64,000 bases of DNA from Caulobacter sp. BP25 (GTDB taxonomy: Bacteria > Pseudomonadota > Alphaproteobacteria > Caulobacterales > Caulobacteraceae), in NCBI RefSeq assembly GCF_002737755.1, contig NZ_PEGH01000010.1, forward strand, positions 62,001 through 126,000, given 5' to 3'. The notes under the pieces were generated by a model. The model was given only the letters and a program-made list of their open reading frames with translations. It was not told the origin of the DNA and made no database searches. This document shows, one piece after another, positions 1 to 8,918 of the stretch (the first letter of the stretch is position 1; each line of letters starts with the position of its first letter). The position numbers and the translations under genes were made by a program.

Positions 1-529
1 TGCGCCAGACGGCTATGACGTTCAGCGCGTTCTCGTTTCGCAGCAGGAAGAGGTTGCAGCCCGAGTATCGGCCGTCGCGGAACTTCAGATAGGTCCGCTT
101 GGTCTGTGGCGCGGCCGCCTGAACACGTTCTTCCGAGGCCAGCAGCACGGCGACGTCTGCGTCGGCCGGCGTGTCCGCTAGGAACTGCGCGATCCACTCC
201 GGCTTGAGCAGGGCGTGGTCCACCGTCGTGACGACCAGCGGAAAGCCCAGCGTTGTCGCGCCATCGGCCACGCTCTGGCTGGGACCTGCGGCCGGCGGCA
301 GAACCTTCACGTCGGCGCCAGCCAGGGCCGAGCGGATTGTCTCGTCATTGGCGGAAACGCCGATCGTCTCCGCGCCGGCGGCCTGGACGGCGCCGAGCAC
401 CCGCTCCAGCAAGGTGTGGCCCTGCAGCACGATCAGGCCCTTGTGGGCGACGCCGGCATAGGCGGCGGCCGGATCGACCTCGCCGCCGCGCGAGCCGGCC
501 AGGATCAGCGCCTTGAAGGGGTGATTCAC
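1..529 (-). CDS. MobA-like nucleotidyltransferase (partial, C-terminus beyond left edge)
   Basis: The frame reads VNHPFKALILAGSRGGEVDP and continues off the window, so at least 176 residues are visible. The N-terminal LILAGSRGG stretch is the nucleotide-binding loop typical of MobA/GlmU-type NTP transferases, and TTVDHALL further on fits the metal-binding aspartate region. The GTG start overlaps the stop of the ceramide synthase gene (GTGA), so the two are translationally coupled. It is the last visible gene of the HIT-lptF-lptG-cerS unit, which suggests a role in sphingolipid headgroup or nucleotide chemistry. That role is inferred from context only; the substrate cannot be read from the sequence. 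Confidence 0.75.
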   Translation of the reverse strand, partial: MNHPFKALILAGSRGGEVDPAAAYAGVAHKGLIVLQGHTLLERVLGAVQAAGAETIGVSANDETIRSALAGADVKVLPPAAGPSQSVADGATTLGFPLVVTTVDHALLKPEWIAQFLADTPADADVAVLLASEERVQAAAPQTKRTYLKFRDGRYSGCNLFLLRNENALNVIAVWR

Positions 530-1683
530 AGAGCCTTCTCGTAGATCCGGTAGGTTTTGTAGTGCGTGCCGCCGACGTTCTCGGCGATGTGGCACATGGC
601 CTTGTTGTCCTCGAGCACCCACGAGATTTCATAGCGATTGTAGCCCAGGCTCATCGCCATATCCCGGCTGGCCTTCATCATCCAGAAGGGCAGCATGCGG
701 CCGCGCTGGGTGGTCGAGAACTTGCGCTTAACGCCCATCAGCGGGATGCGCGCTGACTTCACGCCCTTGACCTTCAGCCGCCACAACAGCTTGGCCCAGC
801 CAAACGGCAGCAGCTTGCCGTTCAGGTCGGCGATCGCCTCGTTGACGTTGGGCAGGAAGACCACAACGCCGGCGGCTTCGCCGTCGATCTCCGCGAACCA
901 GATCAAGCGCTTGTCGATCACCTGCCGCAGGGCCTTGCCCAATTGGGCGGTCTCGGCCTCGGTGGTGGCGGTGAAGCCCCAGTTGTCCTTCCAGGCGTCG
1001 TTGAGGATGTTGGTCAGGGTCTGGACCTCCTCGTCGTAGCGCTTCATGTCCAGTTGGCGCAGAACCACGCCCGCCGGTAGGCCGCGCTTGACCCGCTTCT
1101 GGGCGATCTCGGGAATGTCGCCGGTTTCGTCGGCGCGATAAGCGAAGACGTCCTTGGCCTTTACGTAGTCCTGCTCCTCGACGCGCTTGCCGGCATAGGC
1201 CGGGTCGTGGCCCATTAGGATCATCGGCGGCGTGTCGAAGCCGTGGACCAGCAGGCCGACCTCTTCGTTGATCGACAGGTTGAACGGCCCGACGATGTGG
1301 GTGCGGCCCCGGGCGCGCAGCCAGTCCTCAGCCTCGCGGAACAGGACCTGGAAGACCGCCGGATCGTCCTCCGCAGCGATCATGCCGAAGTGGCCGTCTA
1401 GCCGGCCCGGGGTCGGTTGCGGCGTCAGGCGGTCGATCTGGGCGCTTATCCGCCCGACGTCGCGTCCGCCGCGCGTAGCCAGGAACAGTTGCACCTCGGC
1501 GTGGGCGAAGAACGGGTTGGTCTTCGGCGTCAGCGCCTCGGTCCGCTCCATAAAGAGCGGCGTGATCCAGTTAGGGTCCTTGGCGTTGAGCCGGGCGGGC
1601 AGGGCGATGAAGCGCTTTAGCTCTGCCGGCGTCCTGACCGGGATGACGTGCAGGTCGGCGTTCGTCGAGTCGAAAGGCATCAC
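526..1683 (-). CDS. cerS: Bacterial ceramide synthase (GNAT-like sphingoid base N-acyltransferase)
   Basis: The 385-residue protein has the GNAT-like architecture of the YghO/bCerS family: an N-terminal part with GRISAQIDRL, a central NLSINEEVGLLVHGF segment and a C-terminal acyltransferase-like part ending in GGTHYKTYRIYEKAL. In Caulobacter the homologue (CC_1154, called bCerS or CerS) N-acylates the 3-keto-sphinganine made by serine palmitoyltransferase. Its ATG overlaps the lptG-like stop (ATGA) and its TGA overlaps the next gene's GTG start, placing it inside a tightly coupled unit. The identity rests on this family and on the neighbouring spt, cerR and cpg genes. Confidence 0.88.
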   Translation of the reverse strand: MMPFDSTNADLHVIPVRTPAELKRFIALPARLNAKDPNWITPLFMERTEALTPKTNPFFAHAEVQLFLATRGGRDVGRISAQIDRLTPQPTPGRLDGHFGMIAAEDDPAVFQVLFREAEDWLRARGRTHIVGPFNLSINEEVGLLVHGFDTPPMILMGHDPAYAGKRVEEQDYVKAKDVFAYRADETGDIPEIAQKRVKRGLPAGVVLRQLDMKRYDEEVQTLTNILNDAWKDNWGFTATTEAETAQLGKALRQVIDKRLIWFAEIDGEAAGVVVFLPNVNEAIADLNGKLLPFGWAKLLWRLKVKGVKSARIPLMGVKRKFSTTQRGRMLPFWMMKASRDMAMSLGYNRYEISWVLEDNKAMCHIAENVGGTHYKTYRIYEKAL

Positions 1684-2741
1684 CCCTCCAGGGCCAAGAA
1701 GGTGCGCGCCGCCAGAGCGCCGAAGATGGCGGGAGCCGCCCAGACGGCGAGGAAGGGCGACAGGGCGCCAGACTCGCCAAGGGCGGTCAGCATGCCGTTC
1801 GCCACAAGGAAGAGCAGCCCAGCGCCAAGACCCGCCGTCAGCAGGACCGCGCCCTGGCCGCTGCGGAAGTTGGCCAAGGCCACGGGCGCGCTCAGCAGCA
1901 GCATGACCAGCGAGACAAACGGACTGGCGAAGGCCGCCTGGAAGTGGGTCGCGTAGAAGCTCTCCGGTCGGTCGGAGCCGCCGTTCTCCAGTGCGCGGCG
2001 GGCCGAGGCGGCGGTCGGGGCGCTATCGTCGCCGAACAGGCCCTGGACGTCCTGCGGCCGAAGGGCGGTCGGCCAATTAGTCGAGGTGGCGGTCGACGTC
2101 TGGGCAATATCGCCGGCGAAGCGGGTGGTCTTGGGGGTCTCCAGAGTCCAGGCGCCATGAGCGTAAAGCGCCTTTGGCGTCTCGACCTTCTCGATAAGGA
2201 TGCCCTTGTCGTCGCGGCGGAAGATGGTGAGGTCGCTGATCTGACGGCCGTCAGCCGACGCATCGCCGCCGATGACCAGATCCCCGCCCGCCCGGAAGGT
2301 GCGGGGCGAAGGCGCCTTGCGCTCGGCGACGGGCGTCGTGTTCTTCCACCAGTCGGCCAGGGTCGGGTCGGCGCGCGGCGCCAGGACCTGGCCGCACAGG
2401 GCGTCCAGCAGCATGACCGCGATGACGGCGGGCATGGCCATGGCCACGATGCGATATCCAGAGATGCCGCTGGCGCGCATGGCGACGACCGCGCTCTCTC
2501 GCGCCAGCTGCGAGAAAGCGAACAGGCCTCCGGCCAGGACAGCGATCGGCGCGACCTGCTCGAACAGACGCGGCAGACGCAAGGCGGCGTAGTAGGCTAC
2601 GCCCGCAAGACCTAGGCCCCGATCGAGGATGTCGGTGGTGACGTCCAGCAGGTCCAGCATCTGCAGGATCGACATCAAGATCAGCGCCGCGCCGAGGATG
2701 CGGGTGGCGACTGTCCGCAGGACGTAGAGCTGCAGCTTCAT
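1680..2741 (-). CDS. LptG-like permease (YjgP/YjgQ family), sphingolipid-locus paralogue
   Basis: The 353-residue protein has the LptG plan: one or two N-terminal membrane segments containing MSILQMLDLLDVTTDIL, a helix pair around residues 60-115, a periplasmic domain in the middle (about 125-260), and three C-terminal helices. LptG normally pairs with LptF and the ATPase LptB to extract lipid from the inner membrane. Its start overlaps the lptF-like stop (ATGA) and its end overlaps cerS, so the pair was recruited into the ceramide operon. I infer that it moves ceramide lipids rather than, or in addition to, LPS. No LptB ATPase gene is present in the window. Confidence 0.85.
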   Translation of the reverse strand: MKLQLYVLRTVATRILGAALILMSILQMLDLLDVTTDILDRGLGLAGVAYYAALRLPRLFEQVAPIAVLAGGLFAFSQLARESAVVAMRASGISGYRIVAMAMPAVIAVMLLDALCGQVLAPRADPTLADWWKNTTPVAERKAPSPRTFRAGGDLVIGGDASADGRQISDLTIFRRDDKGILIEKVETPKALYAHGAWTLETPKTTRFAGDIAQTSTATSTNWPTALRPQDVQGLFGDDSAPTAASARRALENGGSDRPESFYATHFQAAFASPFVSLVMLLLSAPVALANFRSGQGAVLLTAGLGAGLLFLVANGMLTALGESGALSPFLAVWAAPAIFGALAARTFLALEG

Positions 2742-3955
2742 GCGGGTTGTCGCTTCGGCAGGGGCAGAGCGTGGACCACGCGCTTGACCAGATTGTTGAT
2801 GCGGCGCACCAGGCGCGAGACCGGCGTGTCGCCGGGACGCGTGCGGCTGCCCAGGAACAGCCAGACAGCGAATCCCGAGAAAAGCGCGAAGGGAATCCAG
2901 ATCGCCGGCGCGGCCGCGACTTTCTCGGCCTTGGCCAGGCTCTGGCCCAGCAAGAGAGTGTGCTGGAAAGCTAGCAGCAGCACGCCGGCCATGATCAGGC
3001 CCGGTGCGCGGTTGCCCCGTTTTGAGGCCAGCCCCAGGGGGAACGCCAGCAGGGGCAGGAACGGCAGGAACGCGGCTCGCGCCAGGCGGCCATAAAGTTC
3101 GCTCAGCAGCGTGGACTTCGGAACGATCGGATGTGGGGACTCAGCCTGCTTGGCCAGTTCGCCCAAGGTGAGTTCGCGCTCATCGCCGCCGCGGTCGCGC
3201 AGCAGGACGGCGGCGGTCGCCAGCGGGGTCTGGGTCGTCAGGGTGCTGAAGGCGAGGTTGCGATAGTCGCCAGCCGCGTCTCGAGCGATGCGGCGGCCAT
3301 CTTTGAGGTCCATGGTCACCGTCTTGCCGCCGGCGTCCATCTTCAGATTGGCCGAGGCGGCGGTGATGATCTCTTCCTGACCCTTGGCGTCGAGGCGGCG
3401 GATAAAGACGCGGGTCAGGCTCTGACCGGCGATATCGGCGCTGTCGGCTGTCAGCAGCGAACCCTTGTCGTCGATGAATGCTCCGCCGGCGAGGCGTCCG
3501 TTCCAGCCGGCGTTGACCGCGGCGTGCATCACCGCCCGATAGGCGTAGCGGCTGTAGGGCTGCATGTAGCCGAAGACGATCAGGCTGAAGACGCTGAGGA
3601 ACAGGCCGACGGCGAGGAACGGCGCGGCGATCCGCTCCAGCGACTGGCCACTGGCCAGCAGGGCGTCGACTTCGGAGCCGTCCGACAGTTTCACGATGAC
3701 GATGAACAGCGCCACGAAGAAGGCCACCGGCAAAGCCAGGCCCAGATAGTGCGGCACCAGGTTGGCCGCCAGCTGCGCGACATAGCCAAACCGCGCGCTG
3801 CTTTGTGACAGGGCGTCCAGCAGGCGCAGGATACGCTCCAGCAGCAAGGCGACCACCGTAACGCCCAGGCAGCCCACCAAGGGCCAGAACAGCAGGCGCA
3901 ACAGGTAGCGGTCGATCAGCCGCAAACCGCTGACGGAAGGGGTCTTGTCGCTCAC
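2738..3955 (-). CDS. LptF-like permease (YjgP/YjgQ family), sphingolipid-locus paralogue
   Basis: A GTG start at 3955 gives 405 residues beginning MSDKTPSVSGLRLIDRYLLR; the upstream extension of the frame is arginine-rich and lies inside the HIT gene. The N-terminal helix plus LLERILRLLDALSQ is typical of LptF. Helices near 60-125 (LPVAFFVALFIVIVKL, ALLASGQSLERIAAPF) are followed by a periplasmic region and C-terminal helices near 300-380. The GTG overlaps the HIT stop and the stop overlaps the LptG-like ATG. Together with the LptG-like and LptC-like genes it forms most of a second Lpt inner-membrane complex. Housekeeping lptFG copies are expected elsewhere. Confidence 0.85.
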   Translation of the reverse strand: MSDKTPSVSGLRLIDRYLLRLLFWPLVGCLGVTVVALLLERILRLLDALSQSSARFGYVAQLAANLVPHYLGLALPVAFFVALFIVIVKLSDGSEVDALLASGQSLERIAAPFLAVGLFLSVFSLIVFGYMQPYSRYAYRAVMHAAVNAGWNGRLAGGAFIDDKGSLLTADSADIAGQSLTRVFIRRLDAKGQEEIITAASANLKMDAGGKTVTMDLKDGRRIARDAAGDYRNLAFSTLTTQTPLATAAVLLRDRGGDERELTLGELAKQAESPHPIVPKSTLLSELYGRLARAAFLPFLPLLAFPLGLASKRGNRAPGLIMAGVLLLAFQHTLLLGQSLAKAEKVAAAPAIWIPFALFSGFAVWLFLGSRTRPGDTPVSRLVRRINNLVKRVVHALPLPKRQPA

Positions 3956-4389
3956 GCCTGGACCCAGGCCTTGGCGAAGCGCGCGGCGAGCCGCTCCACC
4001 GCCTCGGAAGACAGCTCGACGGCCGATCCCAGGGCCGGCGCCGCAGGCCAACCCGCGTCAGGGAAGGTCTGGCCCTCGTGCTCGCGGACGCCAGCGTAGC
4101 GTGGCAGCACGTGGAAGTGGACGTCTTTGTCGACCATCATCAGCATGAGGTAATTGATCTTTTCATAGTCGACCTGCGCCTTCAGCAGACGCTCGATGCC
4201 GGCCACGGCGACCTGCAGATCGGCGAAGGCTGCGGGACTCACCTCGGAGAACGCCTGGACAGCTTCCTTGCACACCAGCACCAAAGACCCAAATGTCGGC
4301 TGCTTGGGTCGGAGAAGAATCAGCCAGTGATCGGTCTCCGCGATCTTCGAACCGGGATAGCCGAACGCCAGGGCGGTGGGATTGGTCAT
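3952..4389 (-). CDS. HIT-family nucleotide hydrolase/transferase
   Basis: The ATG at 4389 gives a 145-residue protein (MTNPTALAFGYPGSKI...). The segment LMMVDKDVHFHVLPRY carries the HIT motif. Two of the three canonical histidines are present (VHFHV), while an aspartate sits where the first is usually found. The N-terminal WLILLRPKQPTFGSLVLVCKE matches the family's substrate-binding strand. HIT proteins hydrolyse or transfer nucleotide-linked phosphates such as Ap4A. This gene is first in the minus-strand unit that continues into lptF, lptG and cerS, and it is divergent from the DUF2141 gene with 63 bp between them. Confidence 0.8.
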   Translation of the reverse strand: MTNPTALAFGYPGSKIAETDHWLILLRPKQPTFGSLVLVCKEAVQAFSEVSPAAFADLQVAVAGIERLLKAQVDYEKINYLMLMMVDKDVHFHVLPRYAGVREHEGQTFPDAGWPAAPALGSAVELSSEAVERLAARFAKAWVQA

Positions 4390-4452
4390 GAGAAAGCCGG
4401 GAACTTCAGGCTGCTGTCGCCTGGGCGTAACAATAGGGATGCGGCGTTTTAG

Positions 4453-4944
4453 ATGAAAGCACGATCCGTTCTCATCGGCGCGATCTTCGCGACTTTGGCG
4501 GCCGGCTCGGTGCGCGCCGAGGGGCTCGGCGCGCCCCCGGCGGACCGCGATTGCGTTGGGCGCAAAGGCGACGTGCGTCTCGTGGTGCAGGTCGGAGCGT
4601 TGCGATCGAACGCCGGGGAGGTGTCGATCACCGTCTACCCCGCAGATCCGGAGCGATTTCTCGCGCCGCGCGGCAAGCTGTTGCGCCACCGGGTCAAGAC
4701 CTCGGCGCCCATGACCCAGGCCTGTTTCAATCTGCCGGTCGCCGACGCCTACGCGGTGGCGGTCTATCACGACGCCAACGCTGATCGGAAGTTTGACCGC
4801 AACACCTTGGGCGTACCAACCGAGGGCTATGGCTTTTCAAACGATGCGCCGACCCGATACGCGACGCCCTCGTATGACGCGGCCCGCTTCATGGTGAAGC
4901 CTGGCGACAACACCATCCGGATCAAGATCCGCTATCCGCGCTGA
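4453..4944 (+). CDS. DUF2141 exported protein
   Basis: The 163-residue protein begins MKARSVLIGAIFATLAAGSVRAEG, a clear Sec signal peptide with cleavage after VRA. The mature part has the DUF2141 signature: VAVYHDANADRKFDRN, then GVPTEGYGFSNDA and a C-terminal PGDNTIRIKI strand. The Asp/Asn-rich loop resembles a calcium-binding loop. The family is periplasmic or outer-membrane associated and of unknown function. It is transcribed away from the HIT/lptF/lptG/cerS unit and its 3' end overlaps the metallophosphoesterase gene tail to tail by 13 bp. Position in the sphingolipid island suggests an envelope role, which is not demonstrated. Confidence 0.85.
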   Translation: MKARSVLIGAIFATLAAGSVRAEGLGAPPADRDCVGRKGDVRLVVQVGALRSNAGEVSITVYPADPERFLAPRGKLLRHRVKTSAPMTQACFNLPVADAYAVAVYHDANADRKFDRNTLGVPTEGYGFSNDAPTRYATPSYDAARFMVKPGDNTIRIKIRYPR

Positions 4945-5843
4945 GCGGCGGCGTCGGACAGGCTGAAGCGGCCCAGTTCGGCCAAGCCGTCGCGGCCGGC
5001 CTCTATCCCCCGCGCCACGATCCGGACGTCGAAGCCGCCGCCAGCGCGCGGTTCGATCTCGATCGTGTTCCAGCGGGCTGGGCCGTGCCGGTTCGGGCGC
5101 GCCGAAGCGGACGGGACGCCCAGAACCGGGATCGTCGCGCCGTTCGGGCCGCGCAGGGCGCCCAGCAGCGCTTCGTGGGCGTGGCCATGCAGGACGAGAT
5201 TCACGCCGCGCCGCTCCAGCACCTCGCGCAGGCCATGGCGATCTTCCAGGGACTTGCGCTTGGAGACCGCGCCCTCCTGCGGTGGGTGGTGCAGCACGAC
5301 CAGGCGGAAGAGGCCTTGGTAGACGGGGTCGGCTAGCGCCGCGTCCAGTTTTCGAAGCTGTTCCTCGCCCAGGCGGCCGGTCGCCAGATGGGGCGCGGTT
5401 GGCACGGCCGAGCAGAGGTTGAAGATCGCGACGGGGCCGCGCACCCGGACCTGGGGAAAGTGGCTCTCGCCCGTATCGCCCAGCCAAGGCGCCCAGATGG
5501 CGAAACGCTCGTGGCCGCCGACGCCGGCCAGGGCGTCGTGATTGCCCGGGCTAACGGTGAAGTCGGCTGGCGCCCCCAGGGATTCCAGCCACTTGCGCGC
5601 TGCTGAAATCTCCGTGGGCGAAGCGAAGTTGGTGAGATCGCCGCTGATCACCACATGATCAGGCGCGGCGGCCTTCAGGTCCGCCACCAGCGCCGCCAGC
5701 ACTTCGGGCCGATGGACCTTGCGCTTCTTGCGCCAGGCGATGCGGCTCAGGAGGCGCTTGGTGAAGACGTCCTTCCAGCCAAAAGCGCCGGGCGGCGGCG
5801 GCAGGTGGGGGTCGGACAGGTGGGCGATGCGGTAAATGGACAA
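4932..5843 (-). CDS. Metallophosphoesterase (calcineurin-like)
   Basis: The 303-residue frame holds all metal-binding blocks of the family: LSDPHL near residue 10, ISGDLTN near 66, SPGNHD near 98, VVLHHPP near 188 and LHGHAH near 218. The start used is TTG (reading MSIYRIAHLSD), because no ATG lies before the first essential motif. The gene is divergent from cpgA with 77 bp between the starts. A phosphatase beside ceramide phosphoglycerate synthesis could act on a lipid or nucleotide phosphate in the same pathway. That is inference from position; the substrate is unknown. Confidence 0.82.
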   Translation of the reverse strand: MSIYRIAHLSDPHLPPPPGAFGWKDVFTKRLLSRIAWRKKRKVHRPEVLAALVADLKAAAPDHVVISGDLTNFASPTEISAARKWLESLGAPADFTVSPGNHDALAGVGGHERFAIWAPWLGDTGESHFPQVRVRGPVAIFNLCSAVPTAPHLATGRLGEEQLRKLDAALADPVYQGLFRLVVLHHPPQEGAVSKRKSLEDRHGLREVLERRGVNLVLHGHAHEALLGALRGPNGATIPVLGVPSASARPNRHGPARWNTIEIEPRAGGGFDVRIVARGIEAGRDGLAELGRFSLSDAAAQRG

Positions 5844-5920
5844 GATCTTTCGGGTCGTTCTGGTCGAAGCAGCCGAAGCTGCTTATCAATCGGCGCGGGA
5901 TTCAAGGGGTATATCGGTTC

Positions 5921-7062
5921 TTGAGCGCTGAAATTCAAAACACGGCCGCTGAGAGTGGTCCGCGAGCTGTGACCGTCGGCGAGGCTGACGGCCGCATCTG
6001 GGGCATGAGCTCCCGCGAGCGCCTGTCGCGCATCTATCGGCGTCTGGGCCTGGTCGAGACGCCGGCTGTCGACCTTTCGCACGCGGTGATCGCGGTCGAC
6101 GCCGGCTGGGTGTTCGACGAGTCGCTGATCAAGGCCCTGGCCGGCCGCGAGGGGGGGTGCTGGTCGACGAGACCGGACGCGCGGTGGCCGCGCACGCGCC
6201 TTCCGACCTGGCCTACGCCGTCTCTGAAGCGCTCGCCGCCGGGCAGGACCCGTCGGGCCTGGACGCCCGCCTGACGCGGCTCACGGCGCTGGAACTGGGC
6301 TCGGCCTACAACAGCGCGCTGCGCAAGCGCGAGCCGCCGGTGCTGGAGCGCTTGACGCCGGAGACGGTTCGCGCGGTCGAAAAGCGCCTGTTCCAGGGCT
6401 CCTACAAGGGCGTCACCGACTTCGTCACCAAGTACGTCTGGCCAGCGCCCGCGCGCGTCGTGACCCGCTGGTGCGCCCTGGCGAAGATGACGCCGAACCA
6501 GGTGACCTTCATCGGCTTTCTGATGGTGATGGCGGCCACCTGGCTGTTCTGGACAGGTCAGTTCGGCTGGGGCCTCGTTTGCGCCTGGATCATGACCTTC
6601 CTCGACACGGTCGATGGCAAGTTGGCCCGCGTGACCCTGACCTCGTCGAAGTGGGGCAACGTCTTTGACCACGGCATCGACCTTGTGCACCCGCCGTTCT
6701 GGTGGTGGGCCTGGTTCGTCGGCGTCTACGCGGTCGGCCAGTCGGTCCCCTATGCGACGCTCAGCCTGGCGATCGTGATCGGCGGCTATGTCGCCCAGCG
6801 GGTGGAGGAGGGGATCTTCCTGGCCCTGTTCAAGCTGGAGATGCATGCTTGGCGGCCGTTCGACAGCTTCTTCCGTCTGATCACGGCGCGTCGAAACCCG
6901 AACCTGATCCTGATGACAGCTTGCGCGTTGATAGGTCGCCCGGACGTCGGCTTCACCCTGGTGGCGATCTGGACCGCCGTGTGCCTCCTCGTGCACGCCG
7001 TCCAGATTCTGCAAGGCCTGGCCGCCCCCAAGGGCTCGATCCAATCTTGGCTGTCGAAATGA
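5921..7062 (+). pseudogene. cpgA: CDP-alcohol phosphatidyltransferase-type CPG synthesis protein, frameshifted at a G7 run
   Basis: Two abutting frames make one protein. The first (TTG at 5921, MSAEIQNTAAESG...) ends its meaningful part at LAGREGG. The second starts there as VLVDETGRAVAAHAP and runs to 7062. They join at seven consecutive G at 6151-6157; an eighth G would restore a 380-residue protein. The second frame carries the CDP-alcohol phosphotransferase signature D-G-K-L-A-R-x8-G-x3-D-x3-D (near residues 232-252) and several membrane helices. The N-terminal GEADGRIWGMSSRERL part resembles a nucleotidyltransferase remnant. In Caulobacter CpgA is needed for ceramide phosphoglycerate. 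Its stop overlaps the cpgB ATG. As given, the gene is broken; see findings. Confidence 0.82.
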
Positions 7063-7976
7063 GTCGCATCGCGGTCATCCGCAATCCGAAAAGCCACGGC
7101 AATCGGATGAACCCGCCCGGGCCGACGCCCGACGGGGTGCGGCTGGCCGAGCCTTTCGGGCGCGACGCCCTGCGGACGGTTCTCGAGGACTTCGCCCGCG
7201 ACGGTCTCGACCTGTTGGTCATCGACGGCGGCGACGGCACGGTGCGCGACGTCATCAGCCTGCTGCCACATACGTTCGGCGAGGACCCGCCGCTGCTTGC
7301 GGTGCTGCCCTCGGGAAAGACTAACGTGCTGGCGATCGACCTGGGCGCTCAACGCGACTGGCGGCTTGAGGAGGCGCTGAGCGCAGCCCGTCAGGCTGAG
7401 CCGCGGATCAAGTCGCGGCCGCCGCTTAGGATTAGTTGGGTCGACGGTCATCGCCCGTGCCTACAAGGCTTCTTCTTCGGGGTCGGCGCGCCCGTGAAGG
7501 CGACGAACCTCTCCCAGAAGGTCCACAAGGTCGGCTTCTTCCATAACCTGGCCGTCGCCGTGACCATTGTCACCGCAACCTTCGGCGCGCTGTTCGGCGG
7601 CACGCGCGATGAATGGCGCGAGGGCGTGCCGGCTAAGCTGACTCTGGACGGCGAGCGCCAGCCGGGAGATGAGCGGTTCGCCATAGTGGCGACGGCGCTC
7701 AAGCGCCTGCCGTTCGGTCTGAAGCCATTCGGCGCGCCGCGCGAGGGCCTCAAGATCCTGGACGTGGACGCGCCCCCTCGCAAGCTGCTCAGGGCTTTGC
7801 CCCTTGTCCTCAGCGGCAAGGCCGAGCCGAAGCTGGAGAGCTTGGGCTATCGCCGCCGCGATCCCCAGAGGGTCGGCCTGGCGGGCTGCGCGCCGTTCGT
7901 GCTGGACGGCGAGGTGTTCGAGGGCGGCGAGCTGATCATCGCCCTGGGGCCGGCCTTGAGGTTCCTGGTCGGATGA
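7059..7976 (+). CDS. cpgB: Ceramide kinase (diacylglycerol kinase family)
   Basis: The 305-residue protein starts at ATG 7059, overlapping the cpgA stop (ATGA). The N-terminus MSRIAVIRNPKSHGN is the first strand of the DAG kinase fold, and LLVIDGGDGTVRDV carries the GGDGT nucleotide-binding motif near residue 60. The C-terminal sheet domain ends VLDGEVFEGGELIIALGP, matching the family's conserved DGE region. The Caulobacter homologue (CCNA_01218) has been described as a bacterial ceramide kinase that phosphorylates ceramide before headgroup completion. It is co-transcribed between cpgA and cpgC with 4-nt overlaps on both sides. Confidence 0.9.
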   Translation: MSRIAVIRNPKSHGNRMNPPGPTPDGVRLAEPFGRDALRTVLEDFARDGLDLLVIDGGDGTVRDVISLLPHTFGEDPPLLAVLPSGKTNVLAIDLGAQRDWRLEEALSAARQAEPRIKSRPPLRISWVDGHRPCLQGFFFGVGAPVKATNLSQKVHKVGFFHNLAVAVTIVTATFGALFGGTRDEWREGVPAKLTLDGERQPGDERFAIVATALKRLPFGLKPFGAPREGLKILDVDAPPRKLLRALPLVLSGKAEPKLESLGYRRRDPQRVGLAGCAPFVLDGEVFEGGELIIALGPALRFLVG

Positions 7977-8854
7977 GCCGGTTGCGCGACCTGGTCGCGG
8001 CCGAGCTCGCCACGCCAACACCCGACCCGATCACTGCTTTCGCCGAGCATCTGGCGAGCGTCTTCCCCGGCGCGCGCGCGGTTTTGTTCTACGGCTCGAT
8101 CCTGCGGACAGGCGATCTGTCGGGCGTGCTCGACTACTACGTCCTGACCGAACGGCCGCCGGCTGGCTGGCGGGGCTTCTTCACCCGTATCCTGTGGCCG
8201 GACGTCAGCTATCACGAGCTCAAGCACGGTGGAGAGGTGCTGCGCGCCAAGGTCGCCTCGATGACGCTGGCGCAGTTCCAGCGCGCTGTAAGCGGCGCAG
8301 GGGCGGACACCACCATATGGGCGCGTTTCGTGCAGCCCTGCGCCCTTGTCTGGGCGGCCGACGGTGTCGGTGGCGCCGTCGTGGACGCGGTTGCCGAGGC
8401 GGCCCGCACCGCCGCTCGCTTCGCTCAGGCGCTCGGGGCGGAGGGGGCGGGGCCGCGCGCGCTGTGGACGGCGCTGTTCCAAGAGACCTACAAGGCCGAG
8501 CTGCGGGTCGAGAAGGCTGGGCGGGAGGTCTCCATCCTGGCCTATGATCCCGAGCGCTACGACCATGTGATGACCGCCGTCCAGAGCGACCAGGGCGGTC
8601 CGCTGGAGCCAGCGGATCGCGCGCGCCTTCGCAAGGCCTGGGGACCCCGCAAGCTGCTCGGCAAGCCTCTGAACGTCGCGCGGCTGATGAAGGCGGCTTT
8701 CACCTTTCAGGGCGCTGCGCGTTACGCCGCCTGGAAGATCCAGCGTCACACCGGCGTCGAGATCGAAGTCACGCCCTGGCGCGAACGCCACCCGATCCTT
8801 TCCGCGCCTGGCGTGCTGCTGAAGGTCTGGAAAGGGCGGCGTAAGGCGCTCTGA
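7973..8854 (+). CDS. cpgC: CPG synthesis protein with nucleotidyltransferase-like fold
   Basis: The 293-residue protein starts at ATG 7973, overlapping the cpgB stop. Near residues 42-58 it reads VLFYGSILRTGDLSGVLDYYVL. The GS followed about ten residues later by an acidic pair is what nucleotidyltransferase-fold proteins show. The rest is alpha-helical with a basic tail (VWKGRRKAL). By position and family it corresponds to Caulobacter CpgC, genetically required for ceramide phosphoglycerate; its exact chemistry I cannot deduce. It is the last gene of the plus-strand unit and ends 64 bp from the converging spt gene, across a shared hairpin. Confidence 0.85.
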   Translation: MSRLRDLVAAELATPTPDPITAFAEHLASVFPGARAVLFYGSILRTGDLSGVLDYYVLTERPPAGWRGFFTRILWPDVSYHELKHGGEVLRAKVASMTLAQFQRAVSGAGADTTIWARFVQPCALVWAADGVGGAVVDAVAEAARTAARFAQALGAEGAGPRALWTALFQETYKAELRVEKAGREVSILAYDPERYDHVMTAVQSDQGGPLEPADRARLRKAWGPRKLLGKPLNVARLMKAAFTFQGAARYAAWKIQRHTGVEIEVTPWRERHPILSAPGVLLKVWKGRRKAL

Positions 8855-8868
8855 GACCCAAAAACAAA

Positions 8869-8894
8869 AACGCCCGGGCCTGGACCCGGGCGTT
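8869..8894 (-). terminator. Intrinsic terminator of the acpR-spt unit
   Basis: A 10-bp perfect stem (AACGCCCGGG / CCCGGGCGTT) with a 6-nt loop lies between the converging cpgC and spt genes. Read on the minus strand it is followed by TTTTTGTTTTTGG, a good uridine tract, so it should stop the spt message. On the plus strand the tail is CTCGTAT, so it is a weaker terminator for cpgC. Confidence 0.85.
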
Positions 8895-8918
8895 CTCGTA
8901 TCAACGATGAGAGCGCTA

